From Sandaracinus amylolyticus (lineage in GTDB: Bacteria; Myxococcota_A; Polyangia; Polyangiales; Sandaracinaceae): a DNA stretch of 64,000 nt. The notes under the pieces are model-generated. The model had not been told where the DNA came from. It saw nothing but the letters and a program-made list of their open reading frames with translations, and searched no databases. Positions 25,513 through 33,219 of this stretch are shown here, piece by piece. The translations under genes and the position numbers were made by a program. The DNA lies in contig NZ_CP011125.1 of NCBI RefSeq assembly GCF_000737325.1, positions 5,952,001 to 6,016,000 of the forward strand. Reading direction: 5' to 3'. Position 1 is the stretch's first letter; each line of letters starts with the position of its first letter.

Positions 25513-27303
25513 ATGCGACCGGTGCGCATCCTGCCCGACGACCTCGCCGATCAGATCGCGGCGGGCGAAGTCGTCGAGCGACCGGCGAGCGTCGTGAAGG
25601 AGCTCGTCGAGAACGCGATCGACGCGGGCGCGCGCACGATCAAGGTCGAGATCGAGGGCGGCGGGATCGCGCTCGTGCGCGTGAGCGACGACGGGCACGG
25701 GATGCGCGAGGACGACGCGCGCCTCGCGGTGCGGCGCCACGCGACGAGCAAGATCGCGGCGCGCGAGGACCTCGAGCGCATCGCGACGCTCGGGTTCCGC
25801 GGCGAGGCGCTGCCGTCGATCGCGTCGGTGTCGCGCTTCTCGCTGGCGACGCGCACCCGCGACGCGGTCGCGGGCACCGAGGTGCGCATCGAGGGCGGCG
25901 CCGAGCCCGACGTGCGCGACATCGGATGCGCGCCGGGCACGACGGTCACGGTGCGCGATCTGTTCTTCAACGTGCCCGCGCGACGGAAGTTCTTGAAGGC
26001 GGTCGGCACCGAGAGCGCGCACGTGCGCGAGGCGCTGGTGCGCGCGGCGCTCGCGGACGCGTCGCTGCGACTGACGCTGGTGCGCGATGGGCGCGTGGCG
26101 CTCGAGCTCCTGCCGACGAGCGAGCTCGGCAAGCGCGCGGCGCTGCTCTTCCCCGAAGAGTCGCTGGCGCGCATCGAGGGCGTGCGCGACGCGATCGAGA
26201 TCGAGGCGTTCCTCTCGGCGCCGGAGCGCGCGAGGAACGGCGCGGCGCAGCTGCACCTGTACGTGAACGGTCGTCCGGTGCGCGATCGTGCGCTCGCTCG
26301 CGCGGTGGCGTTCGCGTACGGGAGCGTGCTGCCCGCGGGGCGCTATCCGGTCGGCGTGGTGTACGTGCGGATCGCGCCCGAGCGCGTCGACGTGAACGTG
26401 CACCCGCAGAAGGCCGAGGTGCGCTTCGACGATGCGCGCGCGGTGCTCGACGCGATCACGCGCGTGCTCGCGCAGGGGCTCGGCACGTCGCCGTTCCGCG
26501 GGCCGTCGTCGCGCGGCGCGGACTTCTGGGCGCAGCGCCTCGGGGTGGGCCCGAAGGAGGAGAGCACGCCCGAGAGCGACCCGTGGGGGCTCGCGGTCGA
26601 CTCGCCCGCGCCGGCGAGGACCATCGAGCCCGCGGCTGCGCCGAGCACGCCGCTGCCCTACTCCGCGCTGAGCGCGCTGACGTCGCGCGCCGCGGAAGGT
26701 CCGTCGCTGCTCCCGAAGCCGGGGTTCTTCGGCGCGCTGCGCGTCGTGGGGCAGGTCGCGCGCACGTACGTCGTGTGCGAGGCGCACGACGGGCTGTACG
26801 TGCTCGATCAGCACGCGGCCGACGAGCGCGTGCGGTTCGATCGCCTGAGGCAGCAGCACGAGTCGCGCGAGATCGCGATGCAGCGCCTCCTGATCCCGGA
26901 GCGCGTCGAGGTCGCGCCGTCGGAGGCGACGCTCGTCGAGGAGCGCGCGGAGACGTTGCTCGCGCTGGGCCTCGAGCTCGCGCGCATCGGCGACACGACG
27001 CTCGCGGTGCACGCGGTGCCCGCGCTGGTGAAGCGCGCGTCGCCCGAGCGCCTCGTGCACGACGTGCTCGCGCAGCTCGCGATGAGCGGCGAGCGCGCGT
27101 TCGGCGACGCGATCGACACCGCGATCGCGACGATGGCGTGCCACGGCGCGATCCGCGCGGGCGACACGCTCTCGCCGCGCGAGTGCGAGGAGCTGCTGCG
27201 CGCGCTCGATCGCGTGGGCGACTTCGCGCGGCACTGCCCGCACGGTCGCCCGGTGGCCTACGAGATCTCGTTCCTCGAGCTCGCGCGTCGTGTGGGACGT
27301 TAG
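25513..27303 (+). CDS. mutL: DNA mismatch repair protein MutL
   Basis: 596 residues from the ATG at 25513, where the conserved IRILPDDLADQIAAGEV-like start begins. The GHKL ATPase motifs are complete: ELVENAIDAG, DDGHGM, RHATSK and TLGFRGEALPSI. The C-terminal dimerisation/endonuclease domain has DQHAADERVRFD at 432-443, ACHGAIRAGD and CPHGRP. The nuclease motif is normally DQHA-x2-E-x4-E; here the last Glu is Asp443. MutL couples mismatch recognition to strand incision. The gene overlaps miaA by 14 bp, a common arrangement in bacteria. MutS itself is not in the window. Confidence 0.96.
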   Translation: MRPVRILPDDLADQIAAGEVVERPASVVKELVENAIDAGARTIKVEIEGGGIALVRVSDDGHGMREDDARLAVRRHATSKIAAREDLERIATLGFRGEALPSIASVSRFSLATRTRDAVAGTEVRIEGGAEPDVRDIGCAPGTTVTVRDLFFNVPARRKFLKAVGTESAHVREALVRAALADASLRLTLVRDGRVALELLPTSELGKRAALLFPEESLARIEGVRDAIEIEAFLSAPERARNGAAQLHLYVNGRPVRDRALARAVAFAYGSVLPAGRYPVGVVYVRIAPERVDVNVHPQKAEVRFDDARAVLDAITRVLAQGLGTSPFRGPSSRGADFWAQRLGVGPKEESTPESDPWGLAVDSPAPARTIEPAAAPSTPLPYSALSALTSRAAEGPSLLPKPGFFGALRVVGQVARTYVVCEAHDGLYVLDQHAADERVRFDRLRQQHESREIAMQRLLIPERVEVAPSEATLVEERAETLLALGLELARIGDTTLAVHAVPALVKRASPERLVHDVLAQLAMSGERAFGDAIDTAIATMACHGAIRAGDTLSPRECEELLRALDRVGDFARHCPHGRPVAYEISFLELARRVGR

Positions 27304-28231
27304 ACCTCCGGTGCTCGTGGTCGCGGGCACGACCGCGTCGGGCAAGACCGGCGCGGCGATCGAGCTCGCGCGGACGCTCGGCGGCGAGCTGATCGGCTGC
27401 GACAGCGTGCAGGTCTATCGCGGGTTCGACATCGGCTCGGCGAAGGCGACGCCCGAGGAGCTCGGCGGCATCGCGCACCACCTCGTCGACGTGATCGATC
27501 CCGACGAGGAGATCGACGCCGCGCGGTACGCCGCGCTCGCCGACGCGGCGATCGCGGATCTCGACGCGCGCGGGAAGATCGCGATCGTCGTCGGAGGCAC
27601 CGGGCTCTGGCAGCGCGCGCTCTTGCGTGGGCTCGTCGACCTGCCGGCGCCCAATCCCGCGATCCGCGCGCGGCTGGAGGCCGACGCGCGCACGCTCGGC
27701 ACCGCGGCGCTCCACGCGCGACTGCGCGAGATCGATCCGCGCGCGGCGTCCGCGATCCACGAGAACGACGAGCTGCGCATCGTGCGCGCGCTCGAGGTCT
27801 TCGAGCAGACGGGACGCCCGCTCGGCGAGCTGCGCGCGGAGCACGCGCTCGGTGCGCCGCGCTATCCGTACCTGCACGTCGCCCTCGACCTCCCGCGTGA
27901 CGAGCTCTATGCCCGGATCGACGCGAGGATCGACGCGATGATCGCCGCAGGCTGGCTCGACGAGGCGCGCGCGCTGCTCGCGCGATGGGGCGCGGACGTT
28001 CGTCCGTTCGGCAGCGTCGGGTATCGCGAGCTGCGCGATCACCTCGTGCACGGCGTGCCGTGGGACGAGACCGTGCAGCACGTGCGCAAGTCGACGCGCG
28101 TCTACACGAGGCGCCAGCGCACGTGGCTGGGCAACGAGCCCGACGTCGCGTGGCGCACCGACGCGAAGACGCTGCTCTCGCCCGAGGGCGAGGCGCGCAT
28201 CCGCGCGTTCTTCGCGGAGCACGGGCGATGA
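27290..28231 (+). CDS. miaA: tRNA dimethylallyltransferase
   Basis: 313 residues. The GTG start lies within the end of mutL. It has the P-loop GTTASGKT at residues 13-20, DSVQVYRGFDIGSAKAT, VVGGTGLWQRALLRGL and QRTWLGNE near the end, all MiaA signatures. The enzyme adds a dimethylallyl group to N6 of A37 in tRNAs that read codons starting with U. Operon order is mutL-miaA-AcpH-like, with an ATGA overlap to the next gene. Confidence 0.96.
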   Translation: MWDVRPPVLVVAGTTASGKTGAAIELARTLGGELIGCDSVQVYRGFDIGSAKATPEELGGIAHHLVDVIDPDEEIDAARYAALADAAIADLDARGKIAIVVGGTGLWQRALLRGLVDLPAPNPAIRARLEADARTLGTAALHARLREIDPRAASAIHENDELRIVRALEVFEQTGRPLGELRAEHALGAPRYPYLHVALDLPRDELYARIDARIDAMIAAGWLDEARALLARWGADVRPFGSVGYRELRDHLVHGVPWDETVQHVRKSTRVYTRRQRTWLGNEPDVAWRTDAKTLLSPEGEARIRAFFAEHGR

Positions 28232-28866
28232 ACTTCGTGGGCCACGCGCACGTCGCGCTCGATCACGGCGACGCGCCGGCGTTCGTGCTGGGCTCGATGC
28301 TGCCGGACTTCGCGTCGATGTCGCGCGCGCGCCTCGAGACGCCGTCGCACCACGAGCTCGCGGCGGGCGTCGCGCTGCATCACCGCACCGACGACGCGTT
28401 CCACTCGGCGCCGGCGTTCGTGCGCATCTGCGCGACGTGGGGCGCGGAGCTCGAGCAGCGCGGCATCGGATGGGGCGCGGCGCGCGCGGTCGCGCACGTC
28501 GGCACCGAGATGCTGCTCGACGGGCTGCTCCTCGATCACGACGCGACGCGACGCGCGTACCTCGACGCGGTCGCGACGCTGCACGACGCGCAGATCGTCG
28601 CCGCGCTGCGGGTGTCGGGCCCGGGCGCGGAGCGGTGGCCCGGCGTGCTCGAGCGGGTGCGCGGGCACGGCACGCCGGACTTCTATCGGGAGCCCGAGGT
28701 GGTCGCGGATCGGCTGATCCAGATCCTCGCGGCCCGCCCGCGCCTCGCGATCGACACCGCGCACCGTGAGACGCTGCGCGCGGCGATGCACGCGCTGCGC
28801 GGAGACGTGGAGGGCGCGGCCGCCGAGCTCGTCGGCACCACGCGCGCGGCGCTCGTGACGCTCTGA
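28228..28866 (+). CDS. ACP phosphodiesterase-like (AcpH/DUF479-type) protein
   Basis: 212 residues, with its ATG overlapping the miaA stop. The N-terminus MNFVGHAHVA, the motif GVALHHRTDDAFHSAP and the segment AHVGTEMLLDGLLLD have the spacing of AcpH-type proteins (MNFLAH.., G..HRR.D..TD and the D-x-F helix). AcpH removes phosphopantetheine from acyl carrier protein. The match is by pattern only, and the family includes members of unknown role. It ends the mutL-miaA operon. Confidence 0.6.
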   Translation: MNFVGHAHVALDHGDAPAFVLGSMLPDFASMSRARLETPSHHELAAGVALHHRTDDAFHSAPAFVRICATWGAELEQRGIGWGAARAVAHVGTEMLLDGLLLDHDATRRAYLDAVATLHDAQIVAALRVSGPGAERWPGVLERVRGHGTPDFYREPEVVADRLIQILAARPRLAIDTAHRETLRAAMHALRGDVEGAAAELVGTTRAALVTL

Positions 28867-28906
28867 TCTTCGAAGCATTCCGCGGTTTGCGCACATCCGA
28901 CCACCC

Positions 28907-28929
28907 ATTCGGGGAAAATTTCCCCGAAT
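28907..28929. promoter_or_regulatory. 23-bp perfect palindrome upstream of the SulP transporter gene
   Basis: ATTCGGGGAAA, a central A, and TTTCCCCGAAT form 11-bp arms with almost no loop. It lies 40 bp after the upstream stop and 28 bp before the -10-like TAGGTT. The absence of a loop and of a T-run favours an operator for SulP expression over a terminator. Confidence 0.55.
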
Positions 28930-28956
28930 CGTCTGGAACCGATGCCGGCCGTCCAT

Positions 28957-28962
28957 TAGGTT
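28957..28962 (+). promoter_or_regulatory. Candidate -10 element for the SulP gene
   Basis: TAGGTT ends 10 nt before the ATG at 28973. Confidence 0.35.
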
Positions 28963-28972
28963 CGCGACGCCG

Positions 28973-30628
28973 ATGAGTGCTTCGTCCAATTCCGCCGAGA
29001 GCTCGTCCTCGTCCACCACGTCGGGCCGCAGCAGCCGTCCCCCCGCGCGCCCCTCGGTCGGCCCGCACGTCGAGCCGCCGAGGCCGCTGTCGCAGCTGAA
29101 GCACGACCTGCCGGCGTCGGTCGTCGTGTTCCTGGTCGCGCTGCCGCTCTGCCTCGGTATCGCGCTCGCGTCCGGTGCCCCGCTGCTCGCCGGCATGATC
29201 ACCGGCATCGTGGGCGGCATGGTGGTCTCGCTCGTGAGCGGGTCCGCGCTCGCGGTGAGCGGACCGGCCGCGGGCCTCGCCGTGATCGTGATGAGCGGCA
29301 TCGAGTCGCTCGGGAGCTACGAGTCGTTCCTGCTCGCCGTGGTGCTCGCGGGCGCGTTCCAGATCGGGCTCGGCGCGCTGCGCGCGGGGATCATCGGCTG
29401 GTACTTCCCGGCGACCGTGATCCGCGGCCTGCTCGCGGCGATCGGCGCGCTGCTGATCCTCAAGCAGTTCCCCCACGCGATCGGGCTCGACACCGACTAC
29501 ATGGGCGACGAGTCGTTCGTCGGCTCGGACTCGCGCAACACGATCGAGGAGATCTGGTACGCGATCACGAACCTGCGCTTCGGCGCGCTGATCGTCGCGG
29601 CGATCGGCCTGGCGATCCTGTTCGGGTGGGAGCGCATCCCGGCCGCGAAGAGGCCGAAGTGGCTGCCCGCGCCGCTGCTCGTCGTGACCCTCGGCGCGGT
29701 CGCGAACTTCGTGTTCGGGGCGATCGCGCCCGGCCTCGTGATCACGGCCGAGCACTCGGTGCAGCTCCCGACCGGCGGGCCCGGCGCGCTGCTCGAGTCG
29801 CTGCGCTTCCCCGACTTCTCGCGCATCGGCGACATCGCGATCTGGACGACGGGCGCGACGCTCGCGGTGGTCGCGAGCATCGAGACGCTGCTGAGCATCG
29901 AGGCGATCGACAAGATCGATCCCTACAAGCGCACGACGCCGACCAACCGCGAGCTGGTCGCGCAGGGCCTCGGCAACATGATCGCCGGCCTGATCGGCGG
30001 CCTGCCGATGACCGCGGTGATCGTGCGCGGCTCGGCGAACGTGCAGTCGGGCGCGCGCACGAAGGCGAGCGCGTTCGCCCACGGCGCGCTGCTGCTGCTC
30101 GCAGTGCTCGCGCTGCCCGCGGTGCTGAACCTGATCCCGCTCGCGGCGCTCGCCGCGGTGCTGCTGCACGTCGGCTACAAGCTCTCGCCGGTCAGCCTGT
30201 TCCGGCAGATGTTCCGGCGCGGGTGGAGCGAGTTCCTGCCCTTCCTCGCGACGTTCCTCGGGATCCTGCTGACGGACCTGCTGAAGGGCGTCGCGATCGG
30301 CATGGCGGTCGCGATCTTCTTCATCCTGAAGCGCAACTTCGAGATGCCCTTCTACATCACGAAGGAGAAGCACACGGACGCGGGCATGCCCTACGTGCGC
30401 ATCGAGCTCTCGGAGAACGTCACGTTCCTGAACAAGGCGGCGGTGATCAAGGCGCTGCAGGAGATCCCGACGGGCGCGGTGGTCGAGATCGACGGGACGC
30501 GCTCGCGCTTCATCCACCCCGACGTGATCGACGCGATCCACGACTACCGCACGGAAGCGAAGCTGAAGAACGTGGACGTCGTGCTGATCCGGGTGCCGCA
30601 TCCGGCCGGCCCGGCGATGGGGCACTGA
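28973..30628 (+). CDS. SulP family anion transporter with STAS domain
   Basis: 551 residues. A Ser/Pro-rich cytoplasmic tail of about 40 residues precedes a SulP core of about 12-14 TM segments: LPASVVVFLVALPLCLGIAL, ALAVSGPAAGLAV, and GLGNMIAGLIGGLPMTAVIV followed by RGSANVQSGA. The C-terminal STAS domain (about 455-545) ends with GAVVEIDGTRSRFIHPDVIDA. The sequence is close to the bacterial subgroup that carries bicarbonate or sulfate and is often paired with a carbonic anhydrase; none is adjacent here. It is probably a Na+- or H+-coupled anion importer. Confidence 0.92.
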   Translation: MSASSNSAESSSSSTTSGRSSRPPARPSVGPHVEPPRPLSQLKHDLPASVVVFLVALPLCLGIALASGAPLLAGMITGIVGGMVVSLVSGSALAVSGPAAGLAVIVMSGIESLGSYESFLLAVVLAGAFQIGLGALRAGIIGWYFPATVIRGLLAAIGALLILKQFPHAIGLDTDYMGDESFVGSDSRNTIEEIWYAITNLRFGALIVAAIGLAILFGWERIPAAKRPKWLPAPLLVVTLGAVANFVFGAIAPGLVITAEHSVQLPTGGPGALLESLRFPDFSRIGDIAIWTTGATLAVVASIETLLSIEAIDKIDPYKRTTPTNRELVAQGLGNMIAGLIGGLPMTAVIVRGSANVQSGARTKASAFAHGALLLLAVLALPAVLNLIPLAALAAVLLHVGYKLSPVSLFRQMFRRGWSEFLPFLATFLGILLTDLLKGVAIGMAVAIFFILKRNFEMPFYITKEKHTDAGMPYVRIELSENVTFLNKAAVIKALQEIPTGAVVEIDGTRSRFIHPDVIDAIHDYRTEAKLKNVDVVLIRVPHPAGPAMGH

Positions 30629-30634
30629 GTTTGC

Positions 30635-30660
30635 GGGAGGGGTCTTGGAAGACCCCTCCC
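30635..30660 (+). terminator. Strong hairpin after the SulP gene
   Basis: GGGAGGGGTCTT pairs perfectly with AAGACCCCTCCC with a 2-nt turn, beginning 6 bp after the stop. It lacks a T-tract but is followed by C-rich single-stranded sequence. It probably terminates the SulP transcript. Confidence 0.65.
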
Positions 30661-30780
30661 CCCGACCGGCGGAGCCGGATCGGGGCCCCCCACCCCAAAC
30701 GCTGCGCGCGGGGCCCCAGCCCCGCTTGCTCTCGCTCGGGTAGGGCTCCTCGGCTGGGCCGGCGGCGGCGCCGCCGAGGG

Positions 30781-30906
30781 GCCGACCGCGCGCCCGGGGC
30801 CGACCGCGCGCCCGGGGCCGACCGCGCGCCCGGGGCCGACCGCGCACGACGGGCCGACGGCGCGCGTGGGGCCGACGGCGCGCGTGGGGCCGACGGCGCG
30901 CATGGG
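30781..30906. repeat. 18-bp tandem repeat, seven copies
   Basis: Units start at 30781, 30799, 30817, 30835, 30853, 30871 and 30889. The first three are GCCGACCGCGCGCCCGGG; later copies drift (GCCGACGGCGCGCGTGGG). It sits in the 410-bp gene-free stretch 30629-31038 between the SulP hairpin and the kinase. Frames through it give repetitive hexapeptides on both strands but no credible gene. Confidence 0.85.
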
Positions 30907-31038
30907 GGCCAAGCCCAAGCGTTTCGGCCCGATTTCGGGGCGCGGGGGTCCTCACATGACCTACTGGCGCGGACGCGTGCACGATTGACACGTGCTCGAT
31001 TCGGCGTGCCATACTGCGGGCCGTCCCCGAGGTTCGTC

Positions 31039-33219
31039 GTGACCACTGCTCGCGCGTCCGTCCCGAACCCGCCTCCCGTCCCGCCCGGCGCGGCAGGCAG
31101 CGGCGGCGCCAGCGACATCGACGGGATGCCGCGGCGCTTCGGCAAATACACGCTGATGCGCAAGCTCGCGACCGGCGGCATGGCGGAGCTCTTCCTCGCT
31201 CTGCAGCGCAGCGTCGCCGGCTTCGAGAAGCTGATCGTCGTCAAGCGCGTGCTTCCGAACCTCGCGCAGGATCGCTCGTTCATCGAGCTCCTGCTCACCG
31301 AGGCGCGCATCGCCGCGACGCTCAACCACCCGAACGTCGCGCACATCTACGACGTCGGCGAGGTCGAGGGGCAGTTCTACATCGCCATGGAGCACATCCA
31401 CGGCGAGGACCTGCGCTCGATCGTGCGCCAGATGAAGAAGGTCGGGGTCACCGCCTTCCCGCTCGAGCACGCGCTCGCGATCGTGCTCGGGTGCTGCGCC
31501 GGTCTCGCCTACGCGCACGAGAAGCGCGACCTCGACGGCGAGCCGATGAACATCGTCCATCGCGACGTCTCGCCGCAGAACATCCTCGTCACGTTCACCG
31601 GCGACGTGAAGCTCGTCGACTTCGGCATCGCGAAGGCGGGCCGCAGTCACATGGAGGACACCGGCTCGGGGCAGCTCAAGGGCAAGGTGCCCTACATGAG
31701 CCCGGAGCAGGCGCAGGGCCTCCCGCTCGACGGGCGCAGCGACATCTTCTCGCTCGGGATCATGCTGTTCGAGCTCTGCACCGGGAAGCGGCTGTTCCGC
31801 GGTGCGAGCGAGATGGACACGCTGAAGATGATCGTGGAGGGCCAGTATCCTCGCCCTCGCGCGCTCAACCCGAACCTCCATCCGAAGCTCGAGCAGATCA
31901 TCCTTCGATCGCTCGAGAAGGACCCGGGGCGCCGCTACCAGAGCGCGCGCGACATGCAGGCGGAGCTCGAGGACTACATCCGCGAGAACCAGCTGAAGGT
32001 GTCGCCGCTCTCGCTGGCCGCGTGGATGCAGCAGCTCTTCGGCGAGAAGCTGCAGCAGCAGCGCCAGATGCTGCAGGAGGGCCGCCAGCTCGCCGAGGTG
32101 ATCGCGGCGCAGGCAGCGGCCGAGGAAGAAGCGCGCCACTCGCACGAGGGCACGAGCTCGGGCGTGCGCACCAAGCAGCCGAGCCGCGCGCCGTGGATCG
32201 TGATGGCGATGATGGGCCTGGTCGCGGCCGTGGGCGCGGTGTGGTTCGCGATGACGCAAGGCGCGTCGTCGGCGCCGACCGGGCCGGGCGTGCTCGCGCT
32301 CTCGAGCACGCCGCCGGGCGCGGCGATCCTGATCGACGGATCGCGACGCGAGGAGCGCACGCCCGCGACGATCGAGCACCTGCCGCTCGGGCGCTACGCG
32401 GTGACGATCACCGCGGACGGGTTCGCGCCGTTCCGCCAGGAGGTCGAGCTCACGGAGAGCGCGGCGCGCGCGGAGATCGCGGCGACGCTCGAGCGGCCGA
32501 GCGCGAGCGCGATGGGTGTGGCGCGCATCGAGACGACGCCGCCCGGCGCGCGCATCCTGCTCGACGGCGCGGACACCGACCTCGTCTCGCCCGCGACGGT
32601 CTCGGGCATCGAGCCCGGCGTGCAGCACACGATCGTCGTGTCGCTCGACGGGTGGGTCACCCAGACGGCGCCGGTGATGGTCTCGGCGGGCGCCGTGCAA
32701 GAGGTGCGGCTCACGCTCGAGCGCACGCCGCTCGCGGCGACCGAGCACCTCGTGACGATCACGACCGATCCGCCCGAGGCGCGGGTGCAGCTCGACACCG
32801 AGTGGCACTCCGGGGGCAGCCCGTACGTGCTGCGCGTGCCGGCGCGTCGTTATCGACTGCGCGTCGCGCGTGACGGGTTCCGCACGCACGAGCGCGAGAT
32901 CGCGCTCGCTGGCGGCGAGCAGAGCGAGCTCCGCATCGATCTCGAGCGCGAGCGTCGCGCGGCGGGCGGCGGTGGTGGGGGTGGCGGCGGCGGAGAGGCC
33001 GCGGCGGCGGGCGGGCCCGGCAACGTGACGATCGACGCGCGTCCGTGGTGCAACGTGACGCTCGATGGTCGCCCGCTCGGTCAGACGCCGATCGTCAACC
33101 GGAGCGTCGCGTCGGGCCGTCACACCGTCGTGTGCACGAACCCCGACTCGGGCCAGAGCCGCACGATGCAGATCGACGTGCACCCCGGCCAGACCACGCG
33201 CACGCGCATCACGCTTTGA
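31039..33219 (+). CDS. Ser/Thr protein kinase with multiple C-terminal PEGA domains
   Basis: 726 residues from the GTG at 31039 (GAGG 6 nt upstream). The kinase domain (34-310) has the Gly loop ATGGMAELFLA, Lys69, HRDVSPQN with Asp176 and DFGIAKA at 194-200. HRDVSPQN in place of HRDLKPEN is frequent in myxobacterial kinases. A cytoplasmic linker of helices, a TM helix (WIVMAMMGLVAAVGAVWFAM) and at least three PEGA repeats follow (STPPGAAILIDG, TTPPGARILLDG, TDPPEARVQLD), then a Gly run and a fourth PEGA-like unit. PEGA domains probably bind surface structures. Its stop overlaps the TTG of the DUF2723 gene, so it may head the glycan operon. Confidence 0.93.
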   Translation: MTTARASVPNPPPVPPGAAGSGGASDIDGMPRRFGKYTLMRKLATGGMAELFLALQRSVAGFEKLIVVKRVLPNLAQDRSFIELLLTEARIAATLNHPNVAHIYDVGEVEGQFYIAMEHIHGEDLRSIVRQMKKVGVTAFPLEHALAIVLGCCAGLAYAHEKRDLDGEPMNIVHRDVSPQNILVTFTGDVKLVDFGIAKAGRSHMEDTGSGQLKGKVPYMSPEQAQGLPLDGRSDIFSLGIMLFELCTGKRLFRGASEMDTLKMIVEGQYPRPRALNPNLHPKLEQIILRSLEKDPGRRYQSARDMQAELEDYIRENQLKVSPLSLAAWMQQLFGEKLQQQRQMLQEGRQLAEVIAAQAAAEEEARHSHEGTSSGVRTKQPSRAPWIVMAMMGLVAAVGAVWFAMTQGASSAPTGPGVLALSSTPPGAAILIDGSRREERTPATIEHLPLGRYAVTITADGFAPFRQEVELTESAARAEIAATLERPSASAMGVARIETTPPGARILLDGADTDLVSPATVSGIEPGVQHTIVVSLDGWVTQTAPVMVSAGAVQEVRLTLERTPLAATEHLVTITTDPPEARVQLDTEWHSGGSPYVLRVPARRYRLRVARDGFRTHEREIALAGGEQSELRIDLERERRAAGGGGGGGGGGEAAAAGGPGNVTIDARPWCNVTLDGRPLGQTPIVNRSVASGRHTVVCTNPDSGQSRTMQIDVHPGQTTRTRITL

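Noticed and set aside
30544-30918. Minus-strand protein with RAVGPT hexapeptides
   Set aside because: It is generated by the 18-bp tandem repeat and overlaps the SulP gene end. No start signal is visible.
26456-31012. A 1518-residue minus-strand frame over mutL, miaA and the SulP gene
   Set aside because: It is antisense to well-recognised genes and has extreme Arg/Ala/Asp content.
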